Of a stretch of 64,000 nucleotides of DNA, positions 1-10,836 are shown piece by piece. Positions within the stretch are counted from its first letter, which is position 1. Every line of letters starts with the position of its first letter. Under the pieces are notes generated by a model, which ran no database searches, was not told the origin of the DNA, and worked only from the letters and a program-made list of their open reading frames with translations. The translations under genes were made by a program, and so were the position numbers. This DNA comes from Rostrohypoxylon terebratum (taxonomy: Eukaryota > Ascomycota > Sordariomycetes > Xylariales > Hypoxylaceae), in assembly GCA_022497145.1 (NCBI GenBank), contig MU385856.1, positions 1 to 64,000 on the forward strand. Reading direction: 5' to 3'.

Positions 1-546
1 CAAAGCAGTCTTAGGTTGAAGGGAGATGTACAAAGACTGCAGCATCTCTCTTAACAGCTGTAGATCGAACAAAGATTGCCACAGCTCGTCACAGGATTTA
101 TAACAAATAAAAATCTTATAAAAATTATTATTATTTATTATTAAAAGTTATTAATTAAATAAATAAAATTAAATTAAACTTAATATATTTATATTTAAAA
201 ATTAAACGTTTAACATATATATTATACTTAAATACATATTAAATTACACTTATAATTTTAAGCATAAATAGGTTAATAAAATTCCCACTTCAAGAATTAT
301 TATTAAATTAATACTATATCTAAGCCCTACACAGCCCTTGTCACAGTGAGACAGTCTTAGCGACACTAACTAGGTATTTTTTTCCCTTCTTAATTGATAT
401 CACAACCCGGTGATAACTCTGGGTATATAGTGAAGCCTGAGAAGATATGGAATACTAATATAGCACGTTCAACAAATTATCTAAGAACGTCTCCCCTTTT
501 TGCAGTCAAGCATCAACTCTTGTATATGACCCGTTCTGTTTCAAAC
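1..546. other. A+T-rich, RIP-like block and 3' flank of the GNAT gene
   Basis: From about 105 to 330 the sequence is almost only A and T, with very many TpA steps and runs such as TTATTATTATTTATTATT. This differs sharply from the mixed composition on both sides. Such blocks are typical of repeats mutated C-to-T by repeat-induced point mutation (RIP) in ascomycetes. No recognisable transposon protein remains. The open frame at 394-696 on the plus strand looks random. Confidence 0.6.
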
Positions 547-1337
547 TCAGTCATGTTTACTGATTCCGTTGGTCTCGTGTCCGTTCACTTGAGCCTGGTA
601 TCCTTCAGGATATCCCTTATCAGCCCACTCCTTGAAGCTCAACCCTTTTGCAGCGCTAGGCATCTTCACCATCAGAGGTACCTCTTCATCTGGTAGCCCG
701 GTGACTTCTTCCTTTTGGACCAGGCTGACATGTGTTAGTCTCTCGAATCCTACGGCCTCGTAGAGACCTAGACCTGGCTTCGACGACTCAAGGTATATAG
801 GAAGGTTGAGTAGCTCTGCGAGGTTGATACCCCATTGCATGAGTAAGCGCCCAACACCACGACGTTGCTGCTCCGGGTCGACGGCCATAACGGACAGGTC
901 TTTTATCTCACATTAGTTGAATGGCATGACTTATAATCCCTCTATTTCGACTCACATATGTGTCGGCGTTTATTGCCGAATAGCTTTTCTCTTACATCCC
1001 ACATGGCGCCGAGAACAGCCTCACATCTCACTTTTTCTTCCCCTTCTAACCATGGTATACCCTCGGGGCGCTCCCATCCATTTTCTTTCCCTGGTCGCCA
1101 GAATACATCCCAACAAGCCATCCCGACGATCTTCCCCGTGTTCGAGTCAATACATTTGATCGTGTAGCCGTTCCTGTCATGAGCCCACCATTGTTTAGTC
1201 CCTTCTGTGTGTGCCGCCCTGTCAACGCCCCCGGGGTAAAGAAATTGGAGTATGGGTTCCTTCTCGAATGCCTTGAAGTATACGTCATACACCGGCTCAA
1301 TATCAGCTATCTGCGCTGGAAGTACGGCTAAAGGCAT
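547..1337 (-). CDS. GNAT-family N-acetyltransferase
   Basis: Two exons, 956-1337 and 547-899, joined across a 56-bp intron (900-955; donor GTGAGT). They give 244 aa. The junction restores the hallmark GNAT acetyl-CoA site: HIYLSVMAVDP runs straight into EQQRRGVGRLLMQWG, the Q/RxxGxG/A pyrophosphate loop of motif A. The C-terminal half has the usual 'GLYEAVGFERL' strand (motif B). The N-terminal half starts with an IEPVYDVYFKAF-type helix, also typical of GNAT proteins. The likely role is transfer of an acetyl group from acetyl-CoA to a small amine or protein N-terminus. The substrate cannot be told from sequence. There is no signal peptide, so it is probably cytosolic. It lies beside an O-methyltransferase on the same strand, close to an A+T-rich block, which suggests an accessory or metabolic-cluster setting. 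Confidence 0.88.
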
Positions 1338-2055
1338 CTTCGCTTCAGTATTCTATAAATCGCCCCTGACTCGGTCTGTGCTGAGAATGACGCTCGTTTC
1401 GGGAATACAATATTTTATGATTCATTCTTATACGGAGGGGCAGGTCGGACTAAAAGGGTTGCATTCAAATGGCACAATGGAACACCGTTCGGATTCGCTC
1501 GTCGCCTCCATACCTACCTGCACTGGTTAGATCGCAATACTACAGTCAGGGGTGGGTCTTGACACCCGCGAATTATCTTACTTGATTTTATTCGACCTAT
1601 TCGTTTTAGGAACCCTTGGTAAATTTCGTGCATTGGTCTACGTGAATTCGCCCTTCGCGTCTAATAACGGATTGCAAGATGAAAATTCGGTTTCTCGGCA
1701 CTGATCTTGGAATATGCGGCTACTGTAGGGGAGCCAGGGTGTTCAGCACATTCTGAGCGGCAGTTCAGGGCCTATATCGGACTATTTCCCTTGGGTCTGC
1801 CCTTGGCGCACCCAGAGCAAGACGCGATCATATTCATTGGGACAAGCCGCGAAATTTAGACGGTCCTTTTCATTCATAAAGGTATGGTATAGCCTAATCG
1901 GTCGCAACTCCGGGTCCTGGGACTCGGTAGCCTAGATTAGTCACCGGCGTCGGAGAGCGGGGTTTATCCAAGCTCGACACCATCTACTCATGATTAATAC
2001 AGCTGTGATTAATATGCCAAACAGAAGTTTGGTCATTATGCCCAACCGAATCTAG
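1338..2055. other. Intergenic, no gene seen
   Basis: This is the 5' flank of the GNAT gene and the 3' flank of the O-methyltransferase gene. The short open frames here do not resemble proteins, and no repeat or RNA gene was recognised. Confidence 0.6.
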
Positions 2056-3661
2056 CTAACCACGCCAAACAGCTTCGATGACGGCGAAGAAGTTCGAAGG
2101 ATTGGCCTTGACATTCGCCATCTCAAATCGCTCATCAGCATCCTGGAAAATCTTCGCCCAAGCGTTGACAGGGCGCTCCTTTCCGTTAAATAGCGCCATG
2201 AGTCGTAGGTCAGTAGCCGTGCCCATTTGCTGAATAGAGCGTGGAAGGGCCGGCCCCTCATTTTCGCCCTGGTTACCGATATATTCGAAAAGGATCACTC
2301 GGGCGCCTGGTTTTAGCGCGGGAATTAGTGCTCGTAAGATCTTAGAAGACTCCTCATCGGGCCAGTCGTGGAGAATCATTTTAAAAATATAAATATCTGC
2401 TTGGACTGGTTGCGTCTGGAAGAAATCGTGTTCTACGAAAGATACGCGGTCCTTGACATCTTCTGGTAGATTTGCTTCGAAAACCGGCTTTACTTGCGGT
2501 AGATCTTGAACGGTGATACGAAGTTCTGGGAATTTTCGCGCTAGCACTATGGCATCATGACCCGCAGAACCTCCAACCTACTAACATTAGCGATATCCAT
2601 GACTGACTGCATAGTATGGATGCGCTTTTTTTTAAAAAAAAAGAAAAAAATCGGGGTGATTGGAGACTCACGTCTACGACTGTTGCCTTCCCGGCAGCCT
2701 TCCAATCATGGGCGTCAAGCACTAGGAGATAGAGTAAGTGGGTGACTATCAATAATCTTATAGGGGAATTGGAACAATATCCGCATTTTCACGTACAGCT
2801 TGATACATGTTCGGGTTGTGGACTTACCAACTCCTTCAAGGTGGAATATCTCCTTTATATAACGCATGAACTCGACGAAATTTCTCTGTCGCCAACCCTG
2901 CTTCTCTCCTGCGCCATCATTTTCAAGCAGATCCCAAGAATTTCTGTGTTTACCGAATTGGCCGCCGCTATGGAATAAAGCGAACGAGGTCTCATTTATG
3001 TTCTGGGTCAATGCCGGTTTTCCGCGACTGTATCTATTCAGAGCTTCATTTAAAACCATCATCGGCGCACCAGCGTCGTCTAGGATTGTGGAGACGAGAG
3101 CTTTCAGCCCTGAGAAGCGGGCCAATGCTGCTGATCTGGAAGTGTGCCTGATCAACGAGGTACTCTTACCAGGTTCGGTCTCCTCAAAGATACGGAGGGT
3201 TACCGCGTGTTGCAGGACCCGCCGGACTACATCTTCTGGGAGGGAAACATGCTGCGCGATTTCCGCATATGATGCGGAACCAGCTAGGGGGACTGCAGAC
3301 CAAAAGTCGAAGTAGTTCAGCGTATTAAGAGCGGCAGCATCAGGCAAAGCCTATAAACGTTAAGCAAATGATTCAAAACCCCTATCTACCCGAGACTATT
3401 GGGCAATGTGCTCACGTTGTGAACATAATTGAAGATACTTTCACTGGGACCCTGCGTGAGGTACCACATGTCCGTCAAGGCATCTAGTAGATACTGACGC
3501 GTCATGAATATTTCCGCCGATAAGTTGCTGTAACTGGTAGGGCTATCCGCCGCGAATGTGGGTTCTGGCACATTGTTCTCCTTGAGAAAGCGTGTGAAGG
3601 TCTCGGAGAGCTCTGTGATCTTCGCTGCTAACTCATTAAGCGTTGGTTGCGGGCTAGCCAT
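2056..3661 (-). CDS. SAM-dependent O-methyltransferase, secondary-metabolism type
   Basis: Four exons (3416-3661, 2828-3350, 2672-2721, 2056-2577) keep frame and give 446 aa. Introns are 3351-3415, 2722-2827 and 2578-2671. The third junction rebuilds the SAM-binding motif I, TVVDVGGSAGHDAIVLA, at about residues 268-285. Downstream are the partner acidic motif (ITVQDLPQV), the conserved MILHDWPDEES stretch with the putative catalytic His near residue 343, and LKPGARVILFEYIG. The N-terminal half has a winged-helix dimerisation fold (YAEIAQHVSLPEDVVRRVLQHAV). Order and length match the fungal OmtA/AflP-like O-methyltransferases that methylate hydroxyls on polyketides and other aromatics. No polyketide synthase or other cluster gene is in the window except possibly the GNAT gene next door, so any cluster would extend off the left edge. 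The substrate is unknown. Confidence 0.92.
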
Positions 3662-3926
3662 TCTGGCAAGGATATTCTATTCAGGATGCCTGTGAGGATT
3701 ATGAAGATTATTCGAAGGGTGAGAGATGGCTAAGATCTCTCAGACTTGGGAACTAATTGCCTTTTTACATTTTTGTAATAATCAATAATTACCCACGACC
3801 TTTCCGGGCACAGAAAGTCGGCCGGTGGCCGCGGATCCATGGCTTCGGATTCTTTGACAAAGCCCACGGACATACCTACTTGGCGAGGCTCGTATTTCCG
3901 GGTAGTGGTATGTTATCCCTTAGGAC

Positions 3927-3944
3927 CTAGGACCTAGGTCCTAG
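3927..3944. repeat. 18-bp perfect palindrome CTAGGACCTAGGTCCTAG
   Basis: The 18 bases equal their own reverse complement and sit inside a longer run of CCTAGG words (about 3919-3953). The identical 18-mer recurs at 40173-40190. Shorter relatives occur at 9622, 20331, 20809 and 22042. Confidence 0.8.
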
Positions 3945-3990
3945 GTTCCTTAGAAGAAGACAGGGGTCAGATGAGAACTGATTGATTAGA

Positions 3991-4011
3991 TTGATAAGAT
4001 GATCTTATCAA
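3991..4011. promoter_or_regulatory. Inverted pair of GATA-factor-like sites
   Basis: The sequence reads TTGATAAGA-TGA-TCTTATCAA, with 9-bp inverted arms around three bases. Each arm contains GATAAG, the core (HGATAR) bound by fungal GATA factors such as AreA/Nit2. Its place between two divergent genes fits a regulatory site, but binding is only inferred. A related palindrome lies at 39845-39868. Confidence 0.4.
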
Positions 4012-4822
4012 TCAGTCGCAGATCCTCGATCCACCTGTCATCTAACGTTGTCATGTGGCATGCTCGTAGTGGGCTAAGCCGCTGAGTATGCAGCTACGTA
4101 AGGACTTTTGTCGACCTATGAGACTAGAGCTCGCTTGAAATCGCTTAGATCGTCTTCCGTAGTTCTGGTTACGTACGGAATTCTGCGTGAATATACCTTG
4201 CAGTCTATGATCTTTCGGCTCATGTTCGTGTTGTCGTTGAAGTATTGGCCGGTATAGTCGGACCGGGCTACTCTTGGCATAGGCTAGTCTAAGGGGGAAG
4301 AAGAAGCTGAGAGAAGAGATACAATCATGTGATCTGTCTGGCCTTTGAGCATAGCCTGAGACCCCGAGTATAACAAGCTTCTTGTTCTGCTATTTAGAAT
4401 TCTTGAACACGGAATATTATTAAGACGAAGATGAAAGATGACAAAGGTGATCTAGGAAGATTTAGAAGGCCCGGAGGTTGGTTATTTGGATTGACTAATG
4501 CACGATCTAGATCCTACGCACATATATGATATGTAATCGGAGGAAACAAAATGTCGTCACTTATACCTTTACTGGTGTAACAAATTCCACGGACATCCGT
4601 ACTAACAATTATTAGATAAGCTTTGATATGACTTTGAATTTTGATGAGTAATACTATGTTATGTAATGAGCTAGAGAGCCCCACAAAACGAACGCCACAT
4701 TCCAAGTCGAATGACGCCACAATAAACCTCCCCAAGCTTCTTAGCTTCTAAATAGCATTCATCAGATGCTAAAACTTGTACTTATCATCAAATAATTACC
4801 ACGACGTCTTCACATAGCGAAA

Positions 4823-6067
4823 ATGGGTCTTGTCGACTACTCCGATTCGGAATCAGACTCCGAGCCCGTCGCTCAGCCCGCTCCCACTCCGTCATCTCAA
4901 TCGGCGCCGACGAATAGCAAACGGCCCTTCCAGAAAGTCGTCGACCGCGCGAAACCAGGCAAGATCCTCGTCAACCTCCCCCAGAATACCTCCAGTCGCG
5001 ACGAGAGCAAACCCACCGATGGGGACGATGCGCCGCCTACGAAGCGCGCGAGGATAGCAGGCAAAGGAGGAGGCGCCTTCAGTGGTTTCAATTCATTTTT
5101 ACCGCCTCCAAAGGACATCGGCAAGAAGCCTGGTTTGGCAAGTGGTAGCAGCAATGGCAGTGCGAAACCGGCGCCGAGACCAGGCATAAATCTAAAAACT
5201 GGTGCTACGCCTGGTTTCAGCAGAGAAACGAATGAGGCTGGTGAGAATGGCACGGACGAGGCGATCTCGAGAAGCGAAGATGCGGAACCCACGATGAAGC
5301 AACCCTCGATACCGGCGGAGCAGAAACCGGCAGAGGAAGTCAAATTAGTGGGAAAGCCCCTGATGTTCAGACCGTTATCAGTAGCGAGGAAACCAAACAA
5401 AAAGGGTACTTTGGGCAAAACCAACACAGCTTCAAAAGCCACCACTACCCCTAAACCCGATACAGTTACATCTACTCCTGCGGCACCGGCTCCCAAAGAG
5501 GCAAGCCCACCTCCGAAGAAGAAGGAGAAGATAAGCCTCTTCTCCATACCCGACGAGCAAACGACATCGGAACACGACAGCACTACACCTCAAAACTACC
5601 CATCCACCTACGAACCCATGTTCGAAACGGCCCAACCCACCCCCGCGGACGAATTCGCCGCCTACGACGCCCAAAACGCGACCACCCCCTTCCAAACCCA
5701 AGCACCGCCCACAGCACCCAGCACAAGCGCCTCCTCGGATCTCACCCTCGACGCGCTGGCGACGTCCATGAACCTGTCCGCAGCCGCGCGGCGCGAGCTC
5801 TTCGGGCGCGGCGGCACGGCCCCCTCGATCCCGTCCAGCCGCATCATCAACTTCGACACCGACCGGGAGTACGCGCACAACGAGGCGTTGCGCGCTTCGG
5901 GACAGTTGCAGCCGGCGTATAACCCGGTGCGCGCGATCGCCCCGGGAAAGCACAGCTTGCGCCAGCTCGTCAGCCAGGCGCAGACTCAGCGCGATGCGCT
6001 CGAAGAGAGCTTTGCTACGGGGAAGGGGAAGAGGAACGAGGCTGGGGCGCAATATGGGTGGCGTTGA
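4823..6067 (+). CDS. PRCC-domain protein (mitotic checkpoint regulator, MAD2B-interacting family)
   Basis: One exon of 414 aa. The start MGLVDYSDSESDSEP follows an A-rich leader and is the standard opening of this family. The middle is low-complexity Pro/Lys/Ser/Ala. The C-terminal 100 residues carry the conserved PRCC block: an arginine- and alanine-rich helix (LSAAARRELFGRGG), then KHSLRQLVSQAQTQRDALEE, and the ending NEAGAQYGWR. The human member PRCC binds MAD2L2 and associates with pre-mRNA splicing factors. A nuclear role in splicing or checkpoint control is therefore likely but inferred. From about position 5640 codon use becomes strongly G+C-rich compared with the first two thirds of the gene. 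The gene is convergent with the unknown gene at 6730-8286. Confidence 0.85.
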   Translation: MGLVDYSDSESDSEPVAQPAPTPSSQSAPTNSKRPFQKVVDRAKPGKILVNLPQNTSSRDESKPTDGDDAPPTKRARIAGKGGGAFSGFNSFLPPPKDIGKKPGLASGSSNGSAKPAPRPGINLKTGATPGFSRETNEAGENGTDEAISRSEDAEPTMKQPSIPAEQKPAEEVKLVGKPLMFRPLSVARKPNKKGTLGKTNTASKATTTPKPDTVTSTPAAPAPKEASPPPKKKEKISLFSIPDEQTTSEHDSTTPQNYPSTYEPMFETAQPTPADEFAAYDAQNATTPFQTQAPPTAPSTSASSDLTLDALATSMNLSAAARRELFGRGGTAPSIPSSRIINFDTDREYAHNEALRASGQLQPAYNPVRAIAPGKHSLRQLVSQAQTQRDALEESFATGKGKRNEAGAQYGWR

Positions 6068-6729
6068 TGTTTTGGGTTGGGTTGGGTTGGGTTGGATGTG
6101 GTATCACATTAGCAGAAGTTGGGAGAAGGGAGGGGAATGTGCAGTTCGTGATTACATCAGGCTCCAGAGATGGAAGTACTATTTACTGTTATTAGAGCTG
6201 TAGGGAGATACGGTGCGTGAAGCAGCCCAAATCATCACGAACTAGCAATGACGCCAATGACCAGAAATAGTCGGTCACGGCAACAAAATCACATCGCATA
6301 GCATAGGCCGGCGTTCTACCAGCATGAAACCCAAAGTCGAGATATCCTAATTGATTCAATTGATTTCCCATCCCATCTCATCCCTATCCATCGCTCCGTG
6401 TGGATTAAACGAACATATACAAGGTATATAGCTAAATACGCGCACAAATTCGCAGAACGGTAAAATCTAGCGGGGGGTATCATCTAAGTAGGTATTTCCA
6501 ATCTCGATCTCGCTATGCCCGCGCCTTGAAGACAAAGTCAAAGTATATCCATCCATCCATCCATGCTACCATGTACACCACCATCCCTTGCCCGGGTATT
6601 TATTGATATATATATATAGATGTAGATGTAGATATAAACAATACAGCCACAATATACAAACCCCCTTTGCGTCAGTTCTGTTTTACCTGAACGCGGCTTC
6701 TTTTTTTAGAGGAACAAGAGGAGCCGAGT
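6068..6729. other. Convergent intergenic region
   Basis: This is shared 3' flank of two convergent genes. It holds a short GGGTT repeat just after the stop at 6067 and an A/T-rich tract of TATA and GTAGAT units near 6604-6640. No gene or RNA was recognised. Confidence 0.6.
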
Positions 6730-8286
6730 CTAGCACGTCTCGACCACGGCAGTCTTCCCTTGCTTCCACCCGTCGCCCGTGAACAGGAACCCCCACTCCC
6801 CCCGGGTGATGGGCGAGATGTCGTCGTACCCGTTCGGCGTCTGCGGGCCCAGCCTCTGCGACTGCCGCCCCTCGCACGGCGACAGCATCATCTCGTCGAT
6901 CGACGACGACGCGCCGTTCCAGAACGCCAGGCCCCCGATCGGTCGAGCCGTGTGCTCCTCTTCCGAGTCGTCCGAGGCGAGGTTGTCGATGTTGATTTCC
7001 AGCTCCATGACCTCGGCGTTTTGTTCTTTATCGGTCGACGTCTCGTTTTCGGATTGAGTCTGTATCTGTGGCATGGCGTGTGCCACGCTCTTCGCCTTCG
7101 GCTTGAAAATCCGCGTTGTCGTGGCGGTAGCAAGTCTTGTGTCCAGCTTGAGCACAGGCGTGGTCTGGGTTTTTGGTGGCGTCTTCGGTGGCGGTGGTGA
7201 GCCAATCATAACGACTGGTTGAGCTGCGCGCTCCCGCTCTTCCGGAGTAATTTCAAATGCGCCAATACGATTAACCCCGCCGTAAGCGTGATTGTACATG
7301 CTCTCGATTTCCCTCAACGCACGCGCGTTGACGCCGAGCCAGTCGTAGCTGCGATACAAGTCTGCTCTCGAGATGGGGCGTCCGCTGTTAGCGAGAACTA
7401 GACGTCGAAGCGAGTCGACCGCATCCTCGAGGCGCGAGTTATCCCCGAATCTAGGCGTAGGTGTAGGAGAGGCGAGCGGGGATGAGGAGCCGCTGCGAGA
7501 ACGGCTGTACGCCGCCAAAGCAGCCTTGAATGTATACAGCCTATCGAGACTGAGAAGGGTCAGACCTTCGGCCGAGAAGAGCACCTCGTTTTGGAGTATG
7601 CTTCGACGGATCAAGTCCGTGTTGAGGCCACATGCGGATGCGGTGGTGGCAACTGGTAGCCAACCCGTACCGATGCGGAACTTGCGCTCCGCTTTTTGGA
7701 TGGTGGTCCGTAATATCTTCTCGGCTTTGGGGGAGAGCAGGCCGGTGTAGATCAGCCTTAAGCCAAACTCGTTGGGTCCTTGTGATATGGAGCTTGCCGA
7801 GGACGCGGTGAGAATGCTTGAGGGTGTGGCGGGGGTCATGGGCGTGTGTGGCATAGGGCTGCTGGGTGTTAGGGGCAAAATCCAGCGGCGAGAGCTGATT
7901 GGTAGGGATTCAGTCGAGGGAGGTGGCAACGTCGATGTAGATGTGTTAGTTGTAGAGCCTGACGCCATGGACGATAAGCTGACGGTGGAACCACCGGTTC
8001 CCCTTCGAACTAGTTGTCTCAATCCAGCAACTGGAGACGCAAAGCGTGTAGGAGATACTATTCCCGGCGTGGGCGGTGGAGAATAGGGTGTCGGACATGG
8101 TGGCATCACACTAGGAAGTTGATATTCCTTCCGCACGACGACTAACGTAATATGCAGAGCCTTCCTCGCAAGCCTCTTTGATGCGTACTCTAACGCGCCC
8201 GTCAAGTGAGAAGGCAGGTTGTAAGCATCGAGGATCGATGGACCCGCTTCTAAAGGCGAAGAGATACGAAGCTTAGACAGCGACAT
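6730..8286 (-). CDS. Conserved fungal protein of unknown function
   Basis: The open frame is 518 aa from the ATG at 8286 (MSLSKLRISSPLEAG). The frame stays open upstream to 8721 with another ATG near 8700, but those 140 codons read like a translated leader (runs of hydrophobic and Tyr/Ile residues), so I chose 8286. Visible parts are: a compact N-terminal block (residues about 1-65, with LTGALEYASKRLARK and ITLVVVRKEYQLP); a Ser/Thr/Pro-rich linker (65-170); a central folded block (about 175-265) with LRLIYTGLLSPKAEKILRT and FRIGTGWLPVATTAS; an 'RPISRADLYRSYDWLGVNARAL' helix-rich part (about 300-350); and an acidic C-terminal tail. There is no signal peptide, membrane helix or known catalytic motif. 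The mix of ordered blocks and linkers suggests a cytosolic or nuclear scaffold. I do not recognise a named family. Confidence 0.82.
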   Translation of the reverse strand: MSLSKLRISSPLEAGPSILDAYNLPSHLTGALEYASKRLARKALHITLVVVRKEYQLPSVMPPCPTPYSPPPTPGIVSPTRFASPVAGLRQLVRRGTGGSTVSLSSMASGSTTNTSTSTLPPPSTESLPISSRRWILPLTPSSPMPHTPMTPATPSSILTASSASSISQGPNEFGLRLIYTGLLSPKAEKILRTTIQKAERKFRIGTGWLPVATTASACGLNTDLIRRSILQNEVLFSAEGLTLLSLDRLYTFKAALAAYSRSRSGSSSPLASPTPTPRFGDNSRLEDAVDSLRRLVLANSGRPISRADLYRSYDWLGVNARALREIESMYNHAYGGVNRIGAFEITPEERERAAQPVVMIGSPPPPKTPPKTQTTPVLKLDTRLATATTTRIFKPKAKSVAHAMPQIQTQSENETSTDKEQNAEVMELEINIDNLASDDSEEEHTARPIGGLAFWNGASSSIDEMMLSPCEGRQSQRLGPQTPNGYDDISPITRGEWGFLFTGDGWKQGKTAVVETC

Positions 8287-10836
8287 GATGTCGGCAAGAA
8301 AATAACGCAATAGAGATGCAGCTGTATATTCTGCAGGACAAAAGAACGATCCGAGAGGCGGTGCAATGTATGTTCCCCAGCTGAAATGAGAATAGAAGAG
8401 ATCGAGACCGGATGTGTTATTTCCCGACTGAAAAAGACTCGGATTTAGATCTTGAAGGATGATCCACCAAATCTTAAAAAAAGAAGTGAAGTCCAGCTTC
8501 GATAGTATTAGTATATAGATATATCGCGATGTCAGGGGATGCTCGAAATAGAGAAGCCAAAAAGGGAAATGAGCGAAATCAAGAAAAGAAAGCCTTGCTA
8601 CAGGGCGAGAGTGGATATAAAAAGTAGTAGTACTACTATGTATAATGTAATAAGGGCGCTTCGAAACATGAAACAATGGAACGCTGAAACAACGAAACAT
8701 TGATAGACTCGAGTAGGCCACGAGGTGATCTAGGCGTTCGTGGGGTTCGGGTGTCTGGGTGTTTGGGTGTTTGAAGAAAGGGGGTTACTGATCCAGAGAT
8801 GATTATTGGTGCTTTGTTTACCCTTCCCTCCCTCCCGTCACCCTCCCGTTCTTCATGATTTCTATATTCGGACTTCTTGAAACTTAGCGTCAGGCTCACC
8901 GCACCCACCTTGTTTGACTGGTAATCAGCCAGTCGTCAATGTGCTTCGTTTGAAGACGAAGAAGTGTACGTGATTCGCCAACAAGTCTGCTTGCATATCA
9001 CACGCAGCGTGGGACCGTTGGACCGTAGTACTAGTCTACTAGGAGTCTAGGACTGCAAGACTGTGGGTAGGGCTTTTCTTTCCTAAGGCATCCTAGCCTT
9101 CTCACCGTTAAAGAGAGGCATTGGTTGGGGTTATTAGCCCTATTAGACTTCCAATTTCCATGTTCCATGTTCCATGTTCCATTTTCCATGCATACGTGCA
9201 TATGTGTTGTGATGATTATGGTGGGATGATGGTGTGCTGAACGTGCTGAACCTGCATGCTCACAACAGAGAATAACTCTCTCCACAACTCGCCATAACTC
9301 GCCATAATTCTCCACTTGTCCACTAGTTATCCGGAATTAAAAAAAACAAACTCAAATGATCGACCAATCAGAGAACACCAACCTCTCCCCCGCATCTTGC
9401 ATGGGCGGCTACGCTCACCCAAATATAGATCCCGGCCCCGGCACCCGACCTCTATACCCCTGCTATGCACACGTGCTAGGCTTATTCCGGCTAAATCCCG
9501 AGATATCCAAAAATAGACTGCATGCATAGTCTGTACTGTAGTACTTCGTACATTATGTAGGTTAGGTACGAAGTACAACATAGTGTAGATAGATGATTCA
9601 TAGGTCCACTGCTAGATCGTGCCTAGGACCTAGGTATTAGGTAGTGTTTGTACAAGATGACTAACTTGGCTATACCCAAGAAATCATTTTCTACCATTTT
9701 TGTCTTGAGCTAGAGATCCCAAAAATCACAATGATTATATTCTAAAACCAGTAGAAGTGGGTTATGTGTGGTTGCTGTACCAAGTACTCGCTATAAATGC
9801 TTGGATATGGCTTCCATGGGCATAGGTACATGTGTATGATGTGACGTTATGTACTAGGAGCCAAGACTAGATCCCGCTATCCCATTATTATAGTAGTAAT
9901 TAGATAATAGGGCGTTTAACTAACCTTGCAGTGCCAATTACCAAGTCAAAATCTGCAATATCCTAGTCAGAAAGCATTCATGATGGGTCCTTTTAACCTT
10001 GCACTTTGCACTTGCATCTTACCAGGTCGTCAATGTCAACGTCAACAACAAATAACCAATCAAAATTGCTTTCACATATGTCGCACAAACGGCTTCTCAA
10101 GAATCCGAGAGAGCAGACTTTCGTGTCCATGGTCATCGTGTCTTAATGCTCAGAAGAGCGATTTCCTTGCTGGCGACTTACGGATAATTTAACCGATGGA
10201 TGAACGCACATCTAAGTTACTATGCCTTATCGCTCTAGGGATACTCCAGGGGTCATTCACTGTTGAAGGATCAAAGATGCAGTCAATTCATTAGCCACCT
10301 CGCCTACTAGCCATGTCTGCATCGTGAGAAGTAAAAGAAAACAGCACAGATAGGTACTTTTGCAGGGAAGAAAAGCAGAATATCTAGGGCATTTATCGTC
10401 CTGATCCGGGAAAACATTTGCTAAACCACCTCGTGAGAATTGCTATGCAATGAACCATAATTCGTACACTTAGATGAGACTGAGGCGGGGACTACCTCAA
10501 GAGTTCATCAAGACGCCGAAAGAACATTGTTGCGTAGTGCCATTTTGTCCATCCTAAAGACGCCCATCACTCCGGTGCTATGCATTCGTCCTAACTTGCC
10601 AGTCCGTTTGCCCGATTCGCCATCGAATGTGTTTGGCCTTCGGTTGCGCATCCCAACCTAGCCCATTGTCATAATAAACCGATATCGACACGCCAACCAA
10701 CTCAATAATGTAGAGAGGACCTCGCTGTCGGCCCTAGGTTCGATTATACTAAATCACGGTCGATTTGCATGCTGATATCAGCAAAGTTATCCAGCGGTTC
10801 GGAAGAACCGACTGATTGTTCCCAATCTTGACTATG
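8287..10836. other. Gene-free intergenic region (2.5 kb)
   Basis: This holds the 5' region of the unknown gene (to the right of 8286) and the 3' flank of the giant ubiquitin protease. It contains tandem TTCCATG copies near 9157-9190, a CCTAGGACCTAGG word at 9622-9634 and GTACTTCGTAC-type palindromic words near 9540-9575. None of the short open frames is protein-like. Confidence 0.6.

Larger units (their letters stand above)
3662..4822. other. Intergenic with palindromic words
   Basis: No gene is supported in this 1.16 kb, which is the upstream region of both the O-methyltransferase (minus) and the PRCC-domain gene (plus). It contains the perfect palindrome at 3927-3944 and the GATAAG/CTTATC inverted repeat at 3991-4011, listed separately. 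The minus frame at 4514-4735 has no protein-like character. Confidence 0.6.

Noticed and set aside
394..696. Open frame of 100 codons on the plus strand overlapping the GNAT gene
   Set aside because: It is antisense to the GNAT C terminus, has no protein-like pattern and lies partly in A+T-rich sequence.
4897..6052. Two long minus-strand open frames opposite the PRCC-domain gene
   Set aside because: They are shadows of a G+C-rich, low-complexity coding strand. Their Gly/Val/Leu- and Arg-rich composition is what a reversed Pro/Ala/Lys-rich gene gives.
7772..8086. Plus frame opposite the unknown 518-aa gene, rich in Val/Gly/Asp
   Set aside because: It is an antisense shadow of the Ser/Thr/Pro-rich linker.
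9031..9315. Minus-strand frame with HGNWKS/NMEHGNW-like repeats
   Set aside because: It is produced by the TTCCATG DNA repeat. No start context or homologous motif is seen.
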